Source of the DNA: Thunnus maccoyii
Taxonomy: Eukaryota; Chordata; Actinopteri; Scombriformes; Scombridae
Direction of reading: 5' to 3'
Assembly (NCBI RefSeq): GCF_910596095.1
Contig: NC_056539.1
Span: 25,876,501 to 25,940,500, forward strand
DNA: 64,000 nt
Positions 12,744-23,600 of this stretch are shown in pieces. A model generated the notes under the pieces. The model saw only the letters and a program-made list of their open reading frames with translations. It made no database searches and was not told the DNA's origin. Positions within the stretch are counted from its first letter, which is position 1, and each line of letters begins with the position of its first letter. The translations under genes were made by a program, and so were the position numbers.

Positions 12744-14503
12744 TAGTAACGGTGACTTTAAACAGTCATTACTATGCATGTTAATGGATTACACTCCTGC
12801 ACGCGTACATGTAAACTGACATAACCTGTCACTAATAATAGCCAGCCATGTTTCTCCTGATGAGTGGCCCACCCCTCCTACTGTGCCCCTGATAAAATAA
12901 GCCACATCTATCAACTATAATATCTCCTTCAACAGAGGTGTAAAACTTTATTTAAATGCTAATGTCTGTTTGACAGATTAGCAGACGTACACAGGTGCTA
13001 TATATTCTCTACTGTTTGAATTGGCTCACAGCAGGAATATTTCACTCAGGAAGGATTCACTCTACAGCAGTGTGTGATGATATATTCATGCTTGTGGGAG
13101 CATTCAATTTAATTCATCCTGTCTTCAAGGAGGTCAGATGTCACGTTCATCTACATAACTGCAGGGATTCAGTGTCTAAACTGGTTCACAGCCTACATTC
13201 GAGTCTGTTATCTACATAAATGCACTCACATGGCTGCATCATCACTTAATTATCAAAAGTCAAATGTGTGAGCCAAGATTTTTGCCAAATTATTCTGTTT
13301 TTTTTTTTATGAATCTGGTGATGAATCTGTTTCTCCTGGATTAAATAACAGATGGGAGGAATAGCCCTATGGCATTTATGTGCACTGTAGACAAATCTGG
13401 GTTGTAGGCAGAAGTAGACAAGCTGCCATTACTGTGGTGGCACTTCATTTAACCCATATACATACAACATTTTGTTTTTGCACTGTACACATAATCACGT
13501 AGCCTCTTGTTGGCAATACACATATTGTGTATAAAACATTGCTTTTTCTGCTCAAACTTAGCTTGTACAGTATGCGTCCGCTTGGATCTGAAAGTTCAGT
13601 TCAGCTAATCTCTTTGGCCCCTCCCAAACCGTGATGTAATGGGTCATTTTCCTATATCAGCTGCCGCACCAAGTGTAAATAGCAGAAAACTGGCTAACTG
13701 CAGGCTCTCACACACAGCTACCTGATAAATGAAGGTGGACAGACAATGTACATCAACGGGTGCTTTATTCCTCTTGTGTGACAGTAAGCACATCACAAAA
13801 ACTCTCTCAAATGGCATTAAATTTGCCTCTAGCGACTGTCAAAGCTCCACTGGACTCCCTGTCTTTCCAGCGTAGACACATAAGGTCTGACAGTAGCTCC
13901 TTAGCTGAGGTGTAACTACCAGCTCTGTATCACAATTACTGCTATACTCACTACACTTATTACCAATTTTCATTATATGATGCATTTCTTCTTATTATAA
14001 GATTACAAGAAATCACAGAGTATAATGATTTAAATCATAAGTGAGTTTAATCAGCTACTCCACACCTCATCCAGACTGTGGAGGTTGGACTGTTCCACTC
14101 TGCCAATGGAGTAATTGCAGCAATGCTTGTGCAACACATAAATCAGATGCTGGATTTGTCTTTAGACATCCTAATGTGGTTGAATTGGTTGCTGCAAAAT
14201 ATAAAATTCTTAATCTAAAGTATCAAAAACTGATGAGAAATAAAAAGCGTTTGATCTCAACTATGACTTCAGCATTCACTTTCAAGGCAGTTTAAATCTT
14301 GAAAGATCGATAAAGCTCACTTCAGCTACTTCAAACATTTTGAAATCATGATGAAATTATTATTTTTTGTTTCATTTGCCAGAATCTGGATCATCCCACA
14401 TTATCTCACACTTACCAAGTCTGAGCTCTGGAGATTTTGATGCCTTTAAACTAGGATCTATCAAAGGCTCACAGCTGCCTGTGTATCCAAGCCAAGTACC
14501 CCT
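12744..14503. other. Non-coding, nothing recognised
   Basis: No exon-like frame, RNA gene or repeat end is recognised. Confidence 0.45.
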
Positions 14504-14675
14504 GGGGCCTGTACTACGAACAGAGATTAGTAGGTTAGCCAGCTATCTTTGGGCTTAACTCAGGTTTTCCGGTATCACAAAGTTGGCTCACTTTTAACTG
14601 GGATAAATCACCATGGCAACTTATGCTGAACAGCTAACTCCAGAGCAGGTTAACTTCAGAGGATTGGATCACAAC
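14504..14675 (+). repeat. GGGCCTGTACTACGAA-type dispersed repeat, copy 1
   Basis: Begins GGGGCCTGTACTACGAA and contains GTTTTCCGGTATCACAAAG and ATGGCAACTTATGCTGAAC. The reverse complement of 24598-24750 begins GGGGCCTGTGCTACAAAGC and shares the same order of motifs, so the window holds two copies in opposite orientation. A Harbinger-like non-autonomous element is likely but not proven. Confidence 0.55.
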
Positions 14676-16480
14676 GGGCCTTTTCCAAAGCTGACCCTCC
14701 CCACTCCGACTTCGTCATGGAGTGCACTCTGTTTGCAGTCACACTCACAGCTGAATGAAGTTCCCTTCACTGAGGTGTAGGGTATAAATTCACCGGCAAG
14801 TTTTGGGATGAACTTCACTCTCTCTGGTGGAAACAGAAACTGTCATAACTTTTTGTCACCATAGTTTCCAGTCAGCATCTGTCGGGATCATATAGATATT
14901 TATATACTATAATCTTTATATACAGTCAATGGCTGGGAGCAGCAATGATTGCCATCATCCACCAGCTGTTGCAAAATGAGAGAAGGAGATCTTCCAGAAG
15001 GTGTAGACTTTTTTTTGTAACTTTTTATTATTAAAAATACATTTCTTGGGTATAGACTACTGTACACTCCTTGCATAGTGATCCTCTAGTACAAGTAGAG
15101 ATGAGTCATTTTTCAGACATGCCACTGAAAATACTGATTTTTTACAGACCACTTGTTATGCTGCAGTTCAAAAAAGTTTTCCTTCTAGCTTCACTATTCA
15201 CATTGAATATCCTGGGTTATATTGTCATTTGCTAAATTTCCCATGTAATAAGCAATATACAGTAACACTGTATTTATCATTCATTTGTGTACAAACATTA
15301 ATGTATGTTTCCCCCCTGAAACAATAAATGTGTTTTTACCTTTTCCTTTACAAGTTTGTGGTCAGAGGTATAGTTAGCTCATGCCACTAACTGGGGTATA
15401 ACAACCAGAGACTGTGAACATCCTTGTCTCTGAAGATATGAAGGATACACAAAGGGACTGTCAAACTTTTTTCACATTTATTTAATTTCCATTGGAAATA
15501 AATTAAACAACTTACAGAAGTCCCTGTCCAGACCAGTTATGTATATATAAAAACATGACACTACTTTTATATTGGTAGTCCACAACCCCCACCCCCCACC
15601 CACCCAAAAATGTAATTAATTAATTAATTAATTAAATTAAATATAACATTCACAATAAAAACAACTCACATCTTTTCCACCATTTTTTTTTCAAATGAGG
15701 ACAGAAGTTTCTTGGTTTGTTTAGTAATTTGCTCCTTGCATTGTTTTTAGGTTCTCCCATTTTCTTCGTGGCTTATTTGGGTGATACAACACACTCAAGG
15801 TCCAATTCCTTAATAATGAACCTGTTAATCAATATGTCAGAGAGGACAGTGAAGAAAATGTTTAGGTCAGAAACATCATCTCTTATACACAACACCAATA
15901 ATAGCCTACATAAGTAACAGTGTGGGCAGCGAGGTGGCAGACTCATTGCATTCACTCCACAGTAGGCCTAAGCCCATGAAAAAAAAAAATTAATATATTA
16001 ATACTAAAATTACACCCAGGCCTCTTTGTTTTGCATTCTTATGTTTATAAGCTGCTTGGTTTTAGCAAGTATCCGTGTAAATATACACGGATTACACAGA
16101 AAATAACACTTTACAATCAAATGAACATGTCAACCATTTTCTAGACTAGAGAATGGTATATTTGATCCTAAATACAATGTAACCTTTTAGTTTTTAACAT
16201 CCGCGGGGCAGTATTAAATGTCTGTTAGTTTGAGCAGTTTACGAGTAAATGTTTGTACAGGTATTCACACAGAACTTAACATGATGAACACAGTAGGTGT
16301 TGCATAAGCTCAGTAAGTCAGAATTGATGCAGGTTCGCTGTTGAAAGGTTTTATAACCCACTTCCACTCCCCACTAATTGGTTTGGGATGGTACTTAATA
16401 TGGCGGACCCTCCACATGAACATGTAAACGAAGTAGAAGTGGGTAGGGAGAGGGTGTAGGGGCTACTTTGGAAAAGGCCC
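14676..16480. mobile_element. 1.8 kb DNA element with 15-bp perfect inverted ends
   Basis: GGGCCTTTTCCAAAG at 14676-14690 is exactly complementary to 16466-16480. The trinucleotide AAC lies directly outside both ends (14673-14675 and 16481-16483), as a 3-bp target duplication would. Beyond the 15 bp the ends diverge but stay loosely similar (C-rich, CCCTCCCC against CCCCTACACCC). The interior has no convincing transposase. It includes a C-rich tract and a TAAT repeat (about 15585-15640). It looks like a non-autonomous element, with a 3-bp duplication typical of PIF/Harbinger. Confidence 0.6.
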
Positions 16481-16944
16481 AACCTGTCAACACCCTGACT
16501 ACTGACCAATCAGATCACTGGAAAAAAAAGAGTCATCATTCCTACAGGATCCTGACATGGACAAAATTTCTGGGTTTACAATAAAGTGACTAGTAAAAAA
16601 GAGCAATATATATTTTTATAGGTCAGTAGAAACACTTTATTGTTCCAGGCTTTCTATTTCCACTCTGGTTTTAAAACATAGCTGCATTTTAATTGTGCAA
16701 AGTTGATTTTATCTCTGGAGTGATTGCTGACAGCGTGGATGATTTTACACTCTGATTCCATCACTGCAGCTCGGAATAACATAAGACAACTGTGTGATGA
16801 TAACTGGAAATAAAAACAAAAGATTGTCTTTTATTAGAAAAATAATCCACACGCTGTTAATTGGCTCCCATGGTTATAAATTCAACATTTGGGTCAGATA
16901 AACCTCATCAGTCGTTAACTACTTTTCCACTCTTTGCTTCAGTA
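16481..16944. other. Non-coding, nothing recognised
   Basis: Spacer between two DNA elements. No exon or repeat is recognised. Confidence 0.4.
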
Positions 16945-17443
16945 CACTGTAAAAAAAAAACTGTTGTTTTTACAGGAAAACGCTGGCAGCTGTGGTTACC
17001 AGAGAATTCCTGTAAAAAATACAGCAGCACAGTAGACAACTTTACAGACGAAATATGTAAATTGATTTACAGTGAATGAAATCACGGCTGAATCACATTA
17101 AAAAACTGTTAAGTCTACAATTTTTTTTTTGTTAATTTCACATAACGGTGTTGTATATAAATAGACCATTTCCTGTATTTTTTACATGTAATAACTGCTA
17201 ATTGTGCATCAATAAATGATAAAATTAACAGGGAAATATCAAACAAAAACTAATTTAAACCGGTAGAACAACAGTAAAACTCTGCATTTTAAATGGAATG
17301 GTTCTGTATATTATATATAAAATCTCTTCAAAATATGCTGTGTTTTTATGTTTTAATAATCAAGTTATAATGTAAAATTTACGTATAAACCTGCAAAAAT
17401 ACATCTTGAGAAAAGACGAGAGAAAAATATCACTTTTGGGAAA

Positions 17444-17449
17444 TTTATT
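17444..17449 (-). other. Polyadenylation signal AATAAA for the SAM-domain gene
   Basis: AATAAA on the minus strand about 500 nt after the stop codon of the SAM-domain gene and inside the transposon. It is the first canonical hexamer I found downstream. Confidence 0.4.
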
Positions 17450-17943
17450 TAACAGCAATAATAGTTGTAAACAACTGGATGCATTTTTTTCAACAGATAC
17501 AACATGCAAAGAAGCTACATATAATGGTTCTTGAACTATGACTGAATCCAAGTTGAGATACTCCAGAAGATTAGCCTCTTTAAATCTGGACATTTTTAAC
17601 AAACTTTAACAAACAAAGTTTAAGTGTCAGGCACACAACAACAACCCAATTCAATCAAAATTTTGTTTACATTCTGAATGTTCCACAGTATGGCATAAAA
17701 CTTATCTATCTCCATGGAGACAATCACGTGATGCCAACAGGCCAAGTTACAGGTCAGATCTGTGGAGAGGCGTACCCCCTCAAAATAAGAATGCACGTTT
17801 GTTAAGGTATTTTTGCAAAATAACAAAAATTACGTTGTGCCTTAATTACCATAATACACATTGTGGATTGAACAAAGCGAAAAGTAACAGTACCTCTTCT
17901 CAAACAAACAGTCAGAGTGCACAGAAGGAGTCCATATTTAGGC

Positions 17944-20411
17944 TTAACGCCACTCGTGATCGGAGAGGTCCTGGATCAGGGTGAGGACTCGAGGGTTCAG
18001 ATTGAGACGACGCTTCGAGTTTTTATTCTCCACCTTAGTTCCTTTTTCTGGGTTTATCGAGAAAAAACACCTGTAGAATAAAAGCATATTAAGCATTTTA
18101 ATTGATCAGTTAAAAAAAAAAACTTCATGTGTTCTTAACTTATTTACTTCGTGGATGTTTTTAAAGCCAAAACGTGGCTTGTTCCCATGAACTGCTATAA
18201 AAATAGTATATTTTGATATTTTTTTCTACTTTAAACATGTCACTCTTTTAGAGTCTGAAATATACATATCAAATATTAATTATATTTTTAGCTTTTTAAC
18301 CCTTTCAATGCCAGTATGTTTACATAACTCTACATAATGCTGTTTTTATACAAAAAAAACTAAATAATTTCCATTAAATGCATTTAGTGAGTACACATAC
18401 ACAACATTATCCGACATCAATAGCACACACACTTTTCTTCCAGAAAACAATAAAAAGTGTGAAACTTTGCGGCATGCTTTGAATGGGTAAAAGTGGTGCC
18501 ACCTGATGGACAAATATAAAAACTACAAATTGAAAGCCTGTGGTCCAAACCGAAATCTTAACATAAAGGAATGCATTAGTTTTTGTCAAGATAAACGTGG
18601 GATCAAAAATAGTGGTTTTAATGGGTTTCAATGGGGCAGTTTTTGGCCCTAGGAACTATTAAGGCAGTTTTTGTGTAGCTTAGCCATTTTAGGCTTAATT
18701 AAAGTACAGGTCTGAGAAATGCCATGCCATGTTTACTCACCTTTGAAGAAACTCCAGAGTTGAAGCCAGCTCAGATGGATAATGGATGTTGAAACAGAAG
18801 TAGCTCCCGAACATGAGGCACAATGCAGAAATGAAGGAGGAGATGTTTGTGTTGATGAGGTTCCGATCCAGACTCAGCATGTACCTTGTTGAGGAATAGC
18901 AGGACTGTCCTATGAACAAATTATTTAACAGGTTATATTAATAAGCGCTGCACTCACATGACAGATTCTATAAACAGTGCAATTAAAAAAAAGAGATATG
19001 AAACAGACTTACCACAGACAATAACAGCAGGTGTCAGAGGCACTTGCTCCAGTTGGACCTCTTCTGCCAGACAGGTATCTTCTACATGGAAGAACATGGA
19101 CTCCTCCTTCTCATCAAAGTAGCTGAGCAGAAGCAGGACCATCTCTTTCACATCATCTGAGCAGCCACTCTGCTGTCCCCGCATCCTCTGAAGCCTTGCA
19201 TAAGTCTGAAGGAACTTATTACTCTTGGTGACATAAACTGTGGTCATGTAGTTGAGAAGCCTTTTTCCCTTCAAATCCAAATTTCGCGTGAATGTCTCTT
19301 TGAGGTCAATCCCAGTGAGTTCCTTGAAGTGGACCGACATGCCAAGTTCGTCAAACCAAAATGGCCACTCCTCTCGAAGGCTTTTGATACTTTTTCCCTG
19401 GTTGACATGTTGACGCTGTGTGTAAAAAGTGGACTTCATTAGACATTTTACCTCCTCTGGATTGGCATCAGATTGTTGGAACATCTCCTTGAGTTTTTCC
19501 TTCTTTTGGTGCTGGCTCTCTTGAGTTTCTTCACGGGGCAGAAATTTCACATTCCATTTAATGCATCCGTAAGTGTCCTGCATTGCTGCTCTCTCTTCTA
19601 ATGGGATCTCATCTGTGTGGTCTGAGTCATCAGCCTGATGTTTTCTTTTTCTTATTTTGGGTGTTGAAGTGCGCCTCACATTTTCGATTCTGTTTTGCAG
19701 CTGTTTTACAAGGGAATGGTAGCCTGTTCCAACAATATCGCCCTCTATTACATCTTGCAGAGAATTGGGATATTTTGCCACCATTTGCTTTGCAACATCA
19801 GTTGAATGCTTTTTACCTACATGGGGGCATTTTTCCATCATCTCAGTCACAACAATCCGGACCATTTGCCTCCTCAGTTTTGGGCCTGGCCTTTTTCCCC
19901 TCTCCAAAGAATCCATCACTTCCTCAGGAAATTTACTCCATGGAATTTCAAAGTTGTCTTCCCACTGTGTGTCAAGTCCTAGGCTGCTGGAGGAGGTTGA
20001 CGATGAACTTTGGGGTGAAACAGAGAGCGATGACAGCAGTTGGGTAGGTGAGGCTTCCACAGATGATAGTGAGCTGTTCTCGGGAGTTTGGTCTTTAAAT
20101 GACAAAAAAATAAGATTATGATTCACATTGTACAATATTACACAATGTCCATGTCTGCTTTTGCTGTTGAATAGCTGTGTGTTGTGGTGTTTTTACTTAC
20201 ATTTCTGTTTCCAAACAGAAAGAAGCTTTCTGGCTTGTACAGGTCTTAATACTGTCATCAAATCAGCCTCCGTTACGAAGCGTAGATCATCATACGTCTC
20301 GACTCCAATGGACTGCAAGTGCTCTTCCAGGATGTTTTTGTTTACTACTTGAAGTTCTGGTAGGGCTTCCATGATGGCGACATCTAGGAAGGTTCGCCCT
20401 GAGTCACTCAT
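17944..20411 (-). CDS. SAM-domain (SAMD3-like) protein, second gene of the CACTA element
   Basis: Four coding exons on the minus strand: 20411-20201, 20092-19013, 18909-18741 and 18070-17944. They total 1587 nt (528 residues). Every junction has GT/AG ends (donors GTAAGT, GTAAGT, GTGAGT) and phases that join cleanly. Residues about 24-70 resemble a SAM domain (NILEEHLQSIGVETYDDL, then LRPVQARKLLSVWKQ). Next come a Ser-rich linker, a basic stretch (KIRKRKHQ) and a long helical region. The C-terminus carries the block shared by fish SAMD3-like proteins (FGSYFCFNIHYPSELASTLE, then INPEKGTK and a final DHEWR). The biochemical role is unknown. By position it corresponds to the accessory protein of plant CACTA elements (TnpA), which binds subterminal repeats. 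That role is inference. An independent host SAMD3 paralog trapped in the element is the alternative. The start is set by an acceptor 7 nt before the ATG. Confidence 0.8.
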
Positions 20412-20430
20412 ATTTACACTGAAGAAGAAA
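20412..20430 (-). promoter_or_regulatory. 3' splice site just before the SAM-domain gene ATG
   Basis: On the minus strand a pyrimidine-rich tract ending TTTCTTCTTCAG is followed by T and then GTAAAT before the ATG at 20411. The acceptor AG is at 20420-20419. A strong acceptor this close to the start implies an upstream non-coding exon, and only about 130 bp separate it from the end of the transposase gene. Confidence 0.6.
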
Positions 20431-20541
20431 TGCAGAACAGAAAAAATATACAGTACATACACTTAACAGAACAGGGACATGCATCAGGTAACACTTATAT
20501 TAATGTCAAACTAACAGTCCAATTAACAGCTTTAATTGGAC

Positions 20542-20547
20542 TTTATT
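20542..20547 (-). other. AATAAA overlapping the transposase stop codon
   Basis: The minus strand reads GCA AAA TAA AGT at the end of the transposase frame. The hexamer AATAAA therefore contains the stop codon. If used, the transcript would have a very short 3' UTR and would end before the downstream gene. Confidence 0.45.
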
Positions 20548-23191
20548 TTGCCACAATACTGTGTTTTAGTGGAATGACTTGGAATCCATTAAGAATATAT
20601 GATACCAAAGGATAGAAATCAGGCAGGTCATTAATGTTGATACATTGTAACCCAAGACTGTCCTTTGTCACAGAATACAGATGGTATTCTGAGAGGAAGA
20701 TGCCTTTGTGGATATCCATCAAAACATACACAGATGTGTCATTTTGAATCAAGATGAGTAGAAGTTCACCAAACTCCATATACTCATCATTTCTGTACAC
20801 AAGAAACTGTCCTTTTTTATATGCAGTGCCCTTGTACTGAATATCTGTGGCAACTGTGGTATTGCTTTCTGAAAAGGCTAACTCCCTGACTGCATGTTTA
20901 ATAGCGTCACTGTAGAGGTTGGGATAAAACGCACAGCTGTCCTTCACTTGCAGTAGTTTACTGCATTCTTGCCCAGCTAAAAGATATGCCTGATACATCT
21001 GATGACGCTCTGACAATGTTTGACAAATATTTTTGAAGTTTTTCAAGTGTCTGGCACATCTTTTAAAATAACTGTGTTTACTTTCAAACCTAAGCGTCCA
21101 TAATCTCCTCAATGGACCAAATTTCAACGACAGTGCTGAATAATGGCGCAAATAGTGGTGCTTGGGTTTGAGTTGAATTTCAGGAAACATCATCTTTCTC
21201 AACTCCAAATATTCTTGGATCAAAATGTCAAGATATGCTATCTGGGACAAGGAAATGTTCTGAGCACAAATAAGATCCACAATGTCTTTTAGCTGGAGAG
21301 CTAACTGCCATACTTCATCCTCATGATTTTGCACTTTGTCACCAATCAAAACTGGTAGCAATCTCAGAAGGTTCCAGTTTTGAATGGCTTGCCCTGATAA
21401 CTTGGCTCCGTCAGGTTTGACAGCACATGGCTTTGTGAGTGCTTCAGATCCTTTGTACTTAAACTGTTTGATGCGCCTGTTTAAGAGTGAGTATGTGAAC
21501 CATTTTTTCATTTTTATAATGTTCTTCAAGTACAGTGCTAGATCATATGACAAGACTCCTTCAAAGAGGTCATGACCTAAACAAGGCGGGAGACCAGGTT
21601 GGGATACGTGAAAAGACTCAAGGGTATTAAAGATAGAGTTTACCTTTATTCCTCTGACGTCTTGGATGTTTTCAGCCTGGAGATCAGCAACAGCTGTGTC
21701 ATACGTCTCTGGGGTGCGTGGAGGACCACAGGCATTTGGATCAGCCTCAAACTCACTTCTCGTGATGTCACAGTACCTGCAAAAATATTGAGAGCGGCTG
21801 AAGTTCTCTGTAAACCCACCTATGCAATGAGAACCAAGGTTATCCCCAGCAATGCAGTAGAGACCCCCTTTTACTGTTTTTCCATCTACATTTATTCCAT
21901 CTGTCTCCAAGGATTTCAGATCTGCCAACAACTCTGAGAAAACTTTGGCTATTCCAAAACGCTTTAAGTCATTCTCAACACACAACAAGACTAAAAACAT
22001 ATTATCAGTATTTGAACGCAAATGAATGGGTAAATTTGCTAATGAAAGATAAACTGCAAGAACTTTGTGTGTCTTTTTAGCAGAACCCAGGGGATTCACA
22101 ATTTCAAATGAATCTTGATACAAAATCAGTTTGAGGCTTTCAGGGTTTTCATTAAAGAACTGGTGACATTTGAAAATTTTTCCATCATATAAATCCGTAA
22201 AAACCTCTACATCAGGATCTCCAAACTGTTGTGGCTGTGCATTCCTCCATAACTGGGAGTGCAAAAAGCTCTTCAGAGTTTCTGCCACTGGTATGTAGTA
22301 CGCAAATTTTTGTGTCATGTTTTCATCCATTCCCAATAGCACTTTTTGGGGTTCCGTGTACTTAAACATTTTTGTGAATGTCTGATTTCTGGTGTATGTT
22401 GTTCTTAATTGTCCCTGATGACAGGCAGAGAACAAATCTGACTCTTTAATGCAGTCACATATTTTAGTGACTGCTTCATCTGATAGGCTCATATCATTTT
22501 TTAATAAAGAACTTACTTTAGTTATTGTGTAGGCTTGACCTAACTCGTGCACATTTTGCATCTCCTCAACAATAGTCTGTATAGTAGAGGCAGGAATAAG
22601 CAGCTGTCCTTGCAGTTTAAGGTAAAAGAGACACATGTTTCTGAGATAAGACTGACTATCATTCTCTGGCATATCACTGGCTGCACTAGCTGTTGGCATG
22701 GCTTCATGTGTGCTTTCTGAATCATCTGTACTGGCAATGACATTTGGGGGCTGAAGGCGAGTTTCCTTGTACATGTCATCAATACCATCAGGGGAGCATG
22801 CTTTATGCTTCCTACACATGTGAGAAGTAAATGATGACTTTTTTGTAAACACATGCTTACAACCACTTACTGGACATGACACAGACCTGCCCTCTCCAAA
22901 ATGATCATTTAAGTGAGACACTAGCTCTTTCACCGTGTGTAAATTGCGGGCACATAATGAAACTGCGCATTTTAAATCCGCAACAACAGCTTTAGGAGCA
23001 GCTTGCGGTGCAGGTGCATTGTGCACACGATAAAAATGGCCCTTGAAAGCTGAGTAAGTGGTAAATGTTTGACTACAGTTGGCGCCAGCACATTTGAAAA
23101 GACAATGAGGCTCATTCCTATGTACTCTGCAATGCAGTACATAGCCTCTTAATGTAACAAATTTGCTTTTACAAAAGACGCAGGTGATCAT
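20543..23191 (-). CDS. CACTA (TNP2-like) transposase with four N-terminal C2H2 zinc fingers
   Basis: One uninterrupted 882-residue frame. Residues 1-130 hold four C2H2 fingers (C4/C7/H20/H24; C34/C39/H52/H57; C75/C80/H93/H97; C106/C111/H124/H129). The core follows the layout of plant En/Spm TNP2 proteins. YQDSFEIVNPLG (D360) matches the first catalytic Asp block. IAGDNLGSHCIGGF (D450) followed by FCRYC matches the second block and its Cys pair. LGHDLFEGV (D541/E544) matches the third acidic block. KPKHHYLRHY and FGPLRRLWTLRFESKHSYFK (about 676-710) match the conserved DUF4218-like end of the transposase. It probably cuts and rejoins the CACTG ends in the nucleus. Assignment of the catalytic acids is by motif order, not alignment. 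The ATG is the first in frame and begins directly at the first finger. The next gene lies downstream on the same strand. No frameshift or stop is present. Confidence 0.85.
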   Translation of the reverse strand: MITCVFCKSKFVTLRGYVLHCRVHRNEPHCLFKCAGANCSQTFTTYSAFKGHFYRVHNAPAPQAAPKAVVADLKCAVSLCARNLHTVKELVSHLNDHFGEGRSVSCPVSGCKHVFTKKSSFTSHMCRKHKACSPDGIDDMYKETRLQPPNVIASTDDSESTHEAMPTASAASDMPENDSQSYLRNMCLFYLKLQGQLLIPASTIQTIVEEMQNVHELGQAYTITKVSSLLKNDMSLSDEAVTKICDCIKESDLFSACHQGQLRTTYTRNQTFTKMFKYTEPQKVLLGMDENMTQKFAYYIPVAETLKSFLHSQLWRNAQPQQFGDPDVEVFTDLYDGKIFKCHQFFNENPESLKLILYQDSFEIVNPLGSAKKTHKVLAVYLSLANLPIHLRSNTDNMFLVLLCVENDLKRFGIAKVFSELLADLKSLETDGINVDGKTVKGGLYCIAGDNLGSHCIGGFTENFSRSQYFCRYCDITRSEFEADPNACGPPRTPETYDTAVADLQAENIQDVRGIKVNSIFNTLESFHVSQPGLPPCLGHDLFEGVLSYDLALYLKNIIKMKKWFTYSLLNRRIKQFKYKGSEALTKPCAVKPDGAKLSGQAIQNWNLLRLLPVLIGDKVQNHEDEVWQLALQLKDIVDLICAQNISLSQIAYLDILIQEYLELRKMMFPEIQLKPKHHYLRHYSALSLKFGPLRRLWTLRFESKHSYFKRCARHLKNFKNICQTLSERHQMYQAYLLAGQECSKLLQVKDSCAFYPNLYSDAIKHAVRELAFSESNTTVATDIQYKGTAYKKGQFLVYRNDEYMEFGELLLILIQNDTSVYVLMDIHKGIFLSEYHLYSVTKDSLGLQCININDLPDFYPLVSYILNGFQVIPLKHSIVAK

Positions 23192-23348
23192 TTTTAGGAT
23201 TTCAAATGTTTGCCTGTGCTTTTCAGCTGAATTAAGTTATCACACATTGAGCTAACGTTACTGGTCTTAAATATGGACTGGTGCTAGCTAGCTAGCTTTC
23301 AGCACACATTTTCGTCTGGTCTCGAAAAAAGAGTAGCCTAAATATGAA

Positions 23349-23600
23349 GCTTACCTTCCAATTGAACAGCCACAGACCCTCCAAAAAACTTGTAGATTTG
23401 TCCTAAAATCTTTTAAAATGAAGTGGTCCGAAGATTTCTGCTCCGTTCTCTGCTCTGCAGACTGCACACTGGCTCCTTAGTGACGCTAACGGCTAATGGT
23501 TCGCGCTTCTCCCGCCCTCACGTCATTATCCAATCAGAGACGAACTTCAGCTGCGCACTTTTAAATTTCAAAATTAGGAGGACTCAGTGCACAATGAGAG
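23349..23600 (-). promoter_or_regulatory. Likely promoter and leader exon of the CACTA element
   Basis: A GC-richer island in AT-rich surroundings. Minus-strand features are a CRE/ATF-like TGACGTGA (complement at about 23518-23525), a CCAAT box on the opposite strand (CCAATCAG, about 23530-23537), and then transcribed sequence ending in a good donor, AAG/GTAAGC, with the GT at 23354-23353. Acceptor-like sites (ATTCAG, AGCACAG) lie just before the transposase ATG, so a non-coding first exon is likely. Promoter elements are inferred from motif resemblance only. Confidence 0.45.

Noticed and set aside
19583-20121. Plus-strand frames of 154 and 118 codons
   Set aside because: Antisense shadows of exon 2 of the minus-strand SAM-domain gene.
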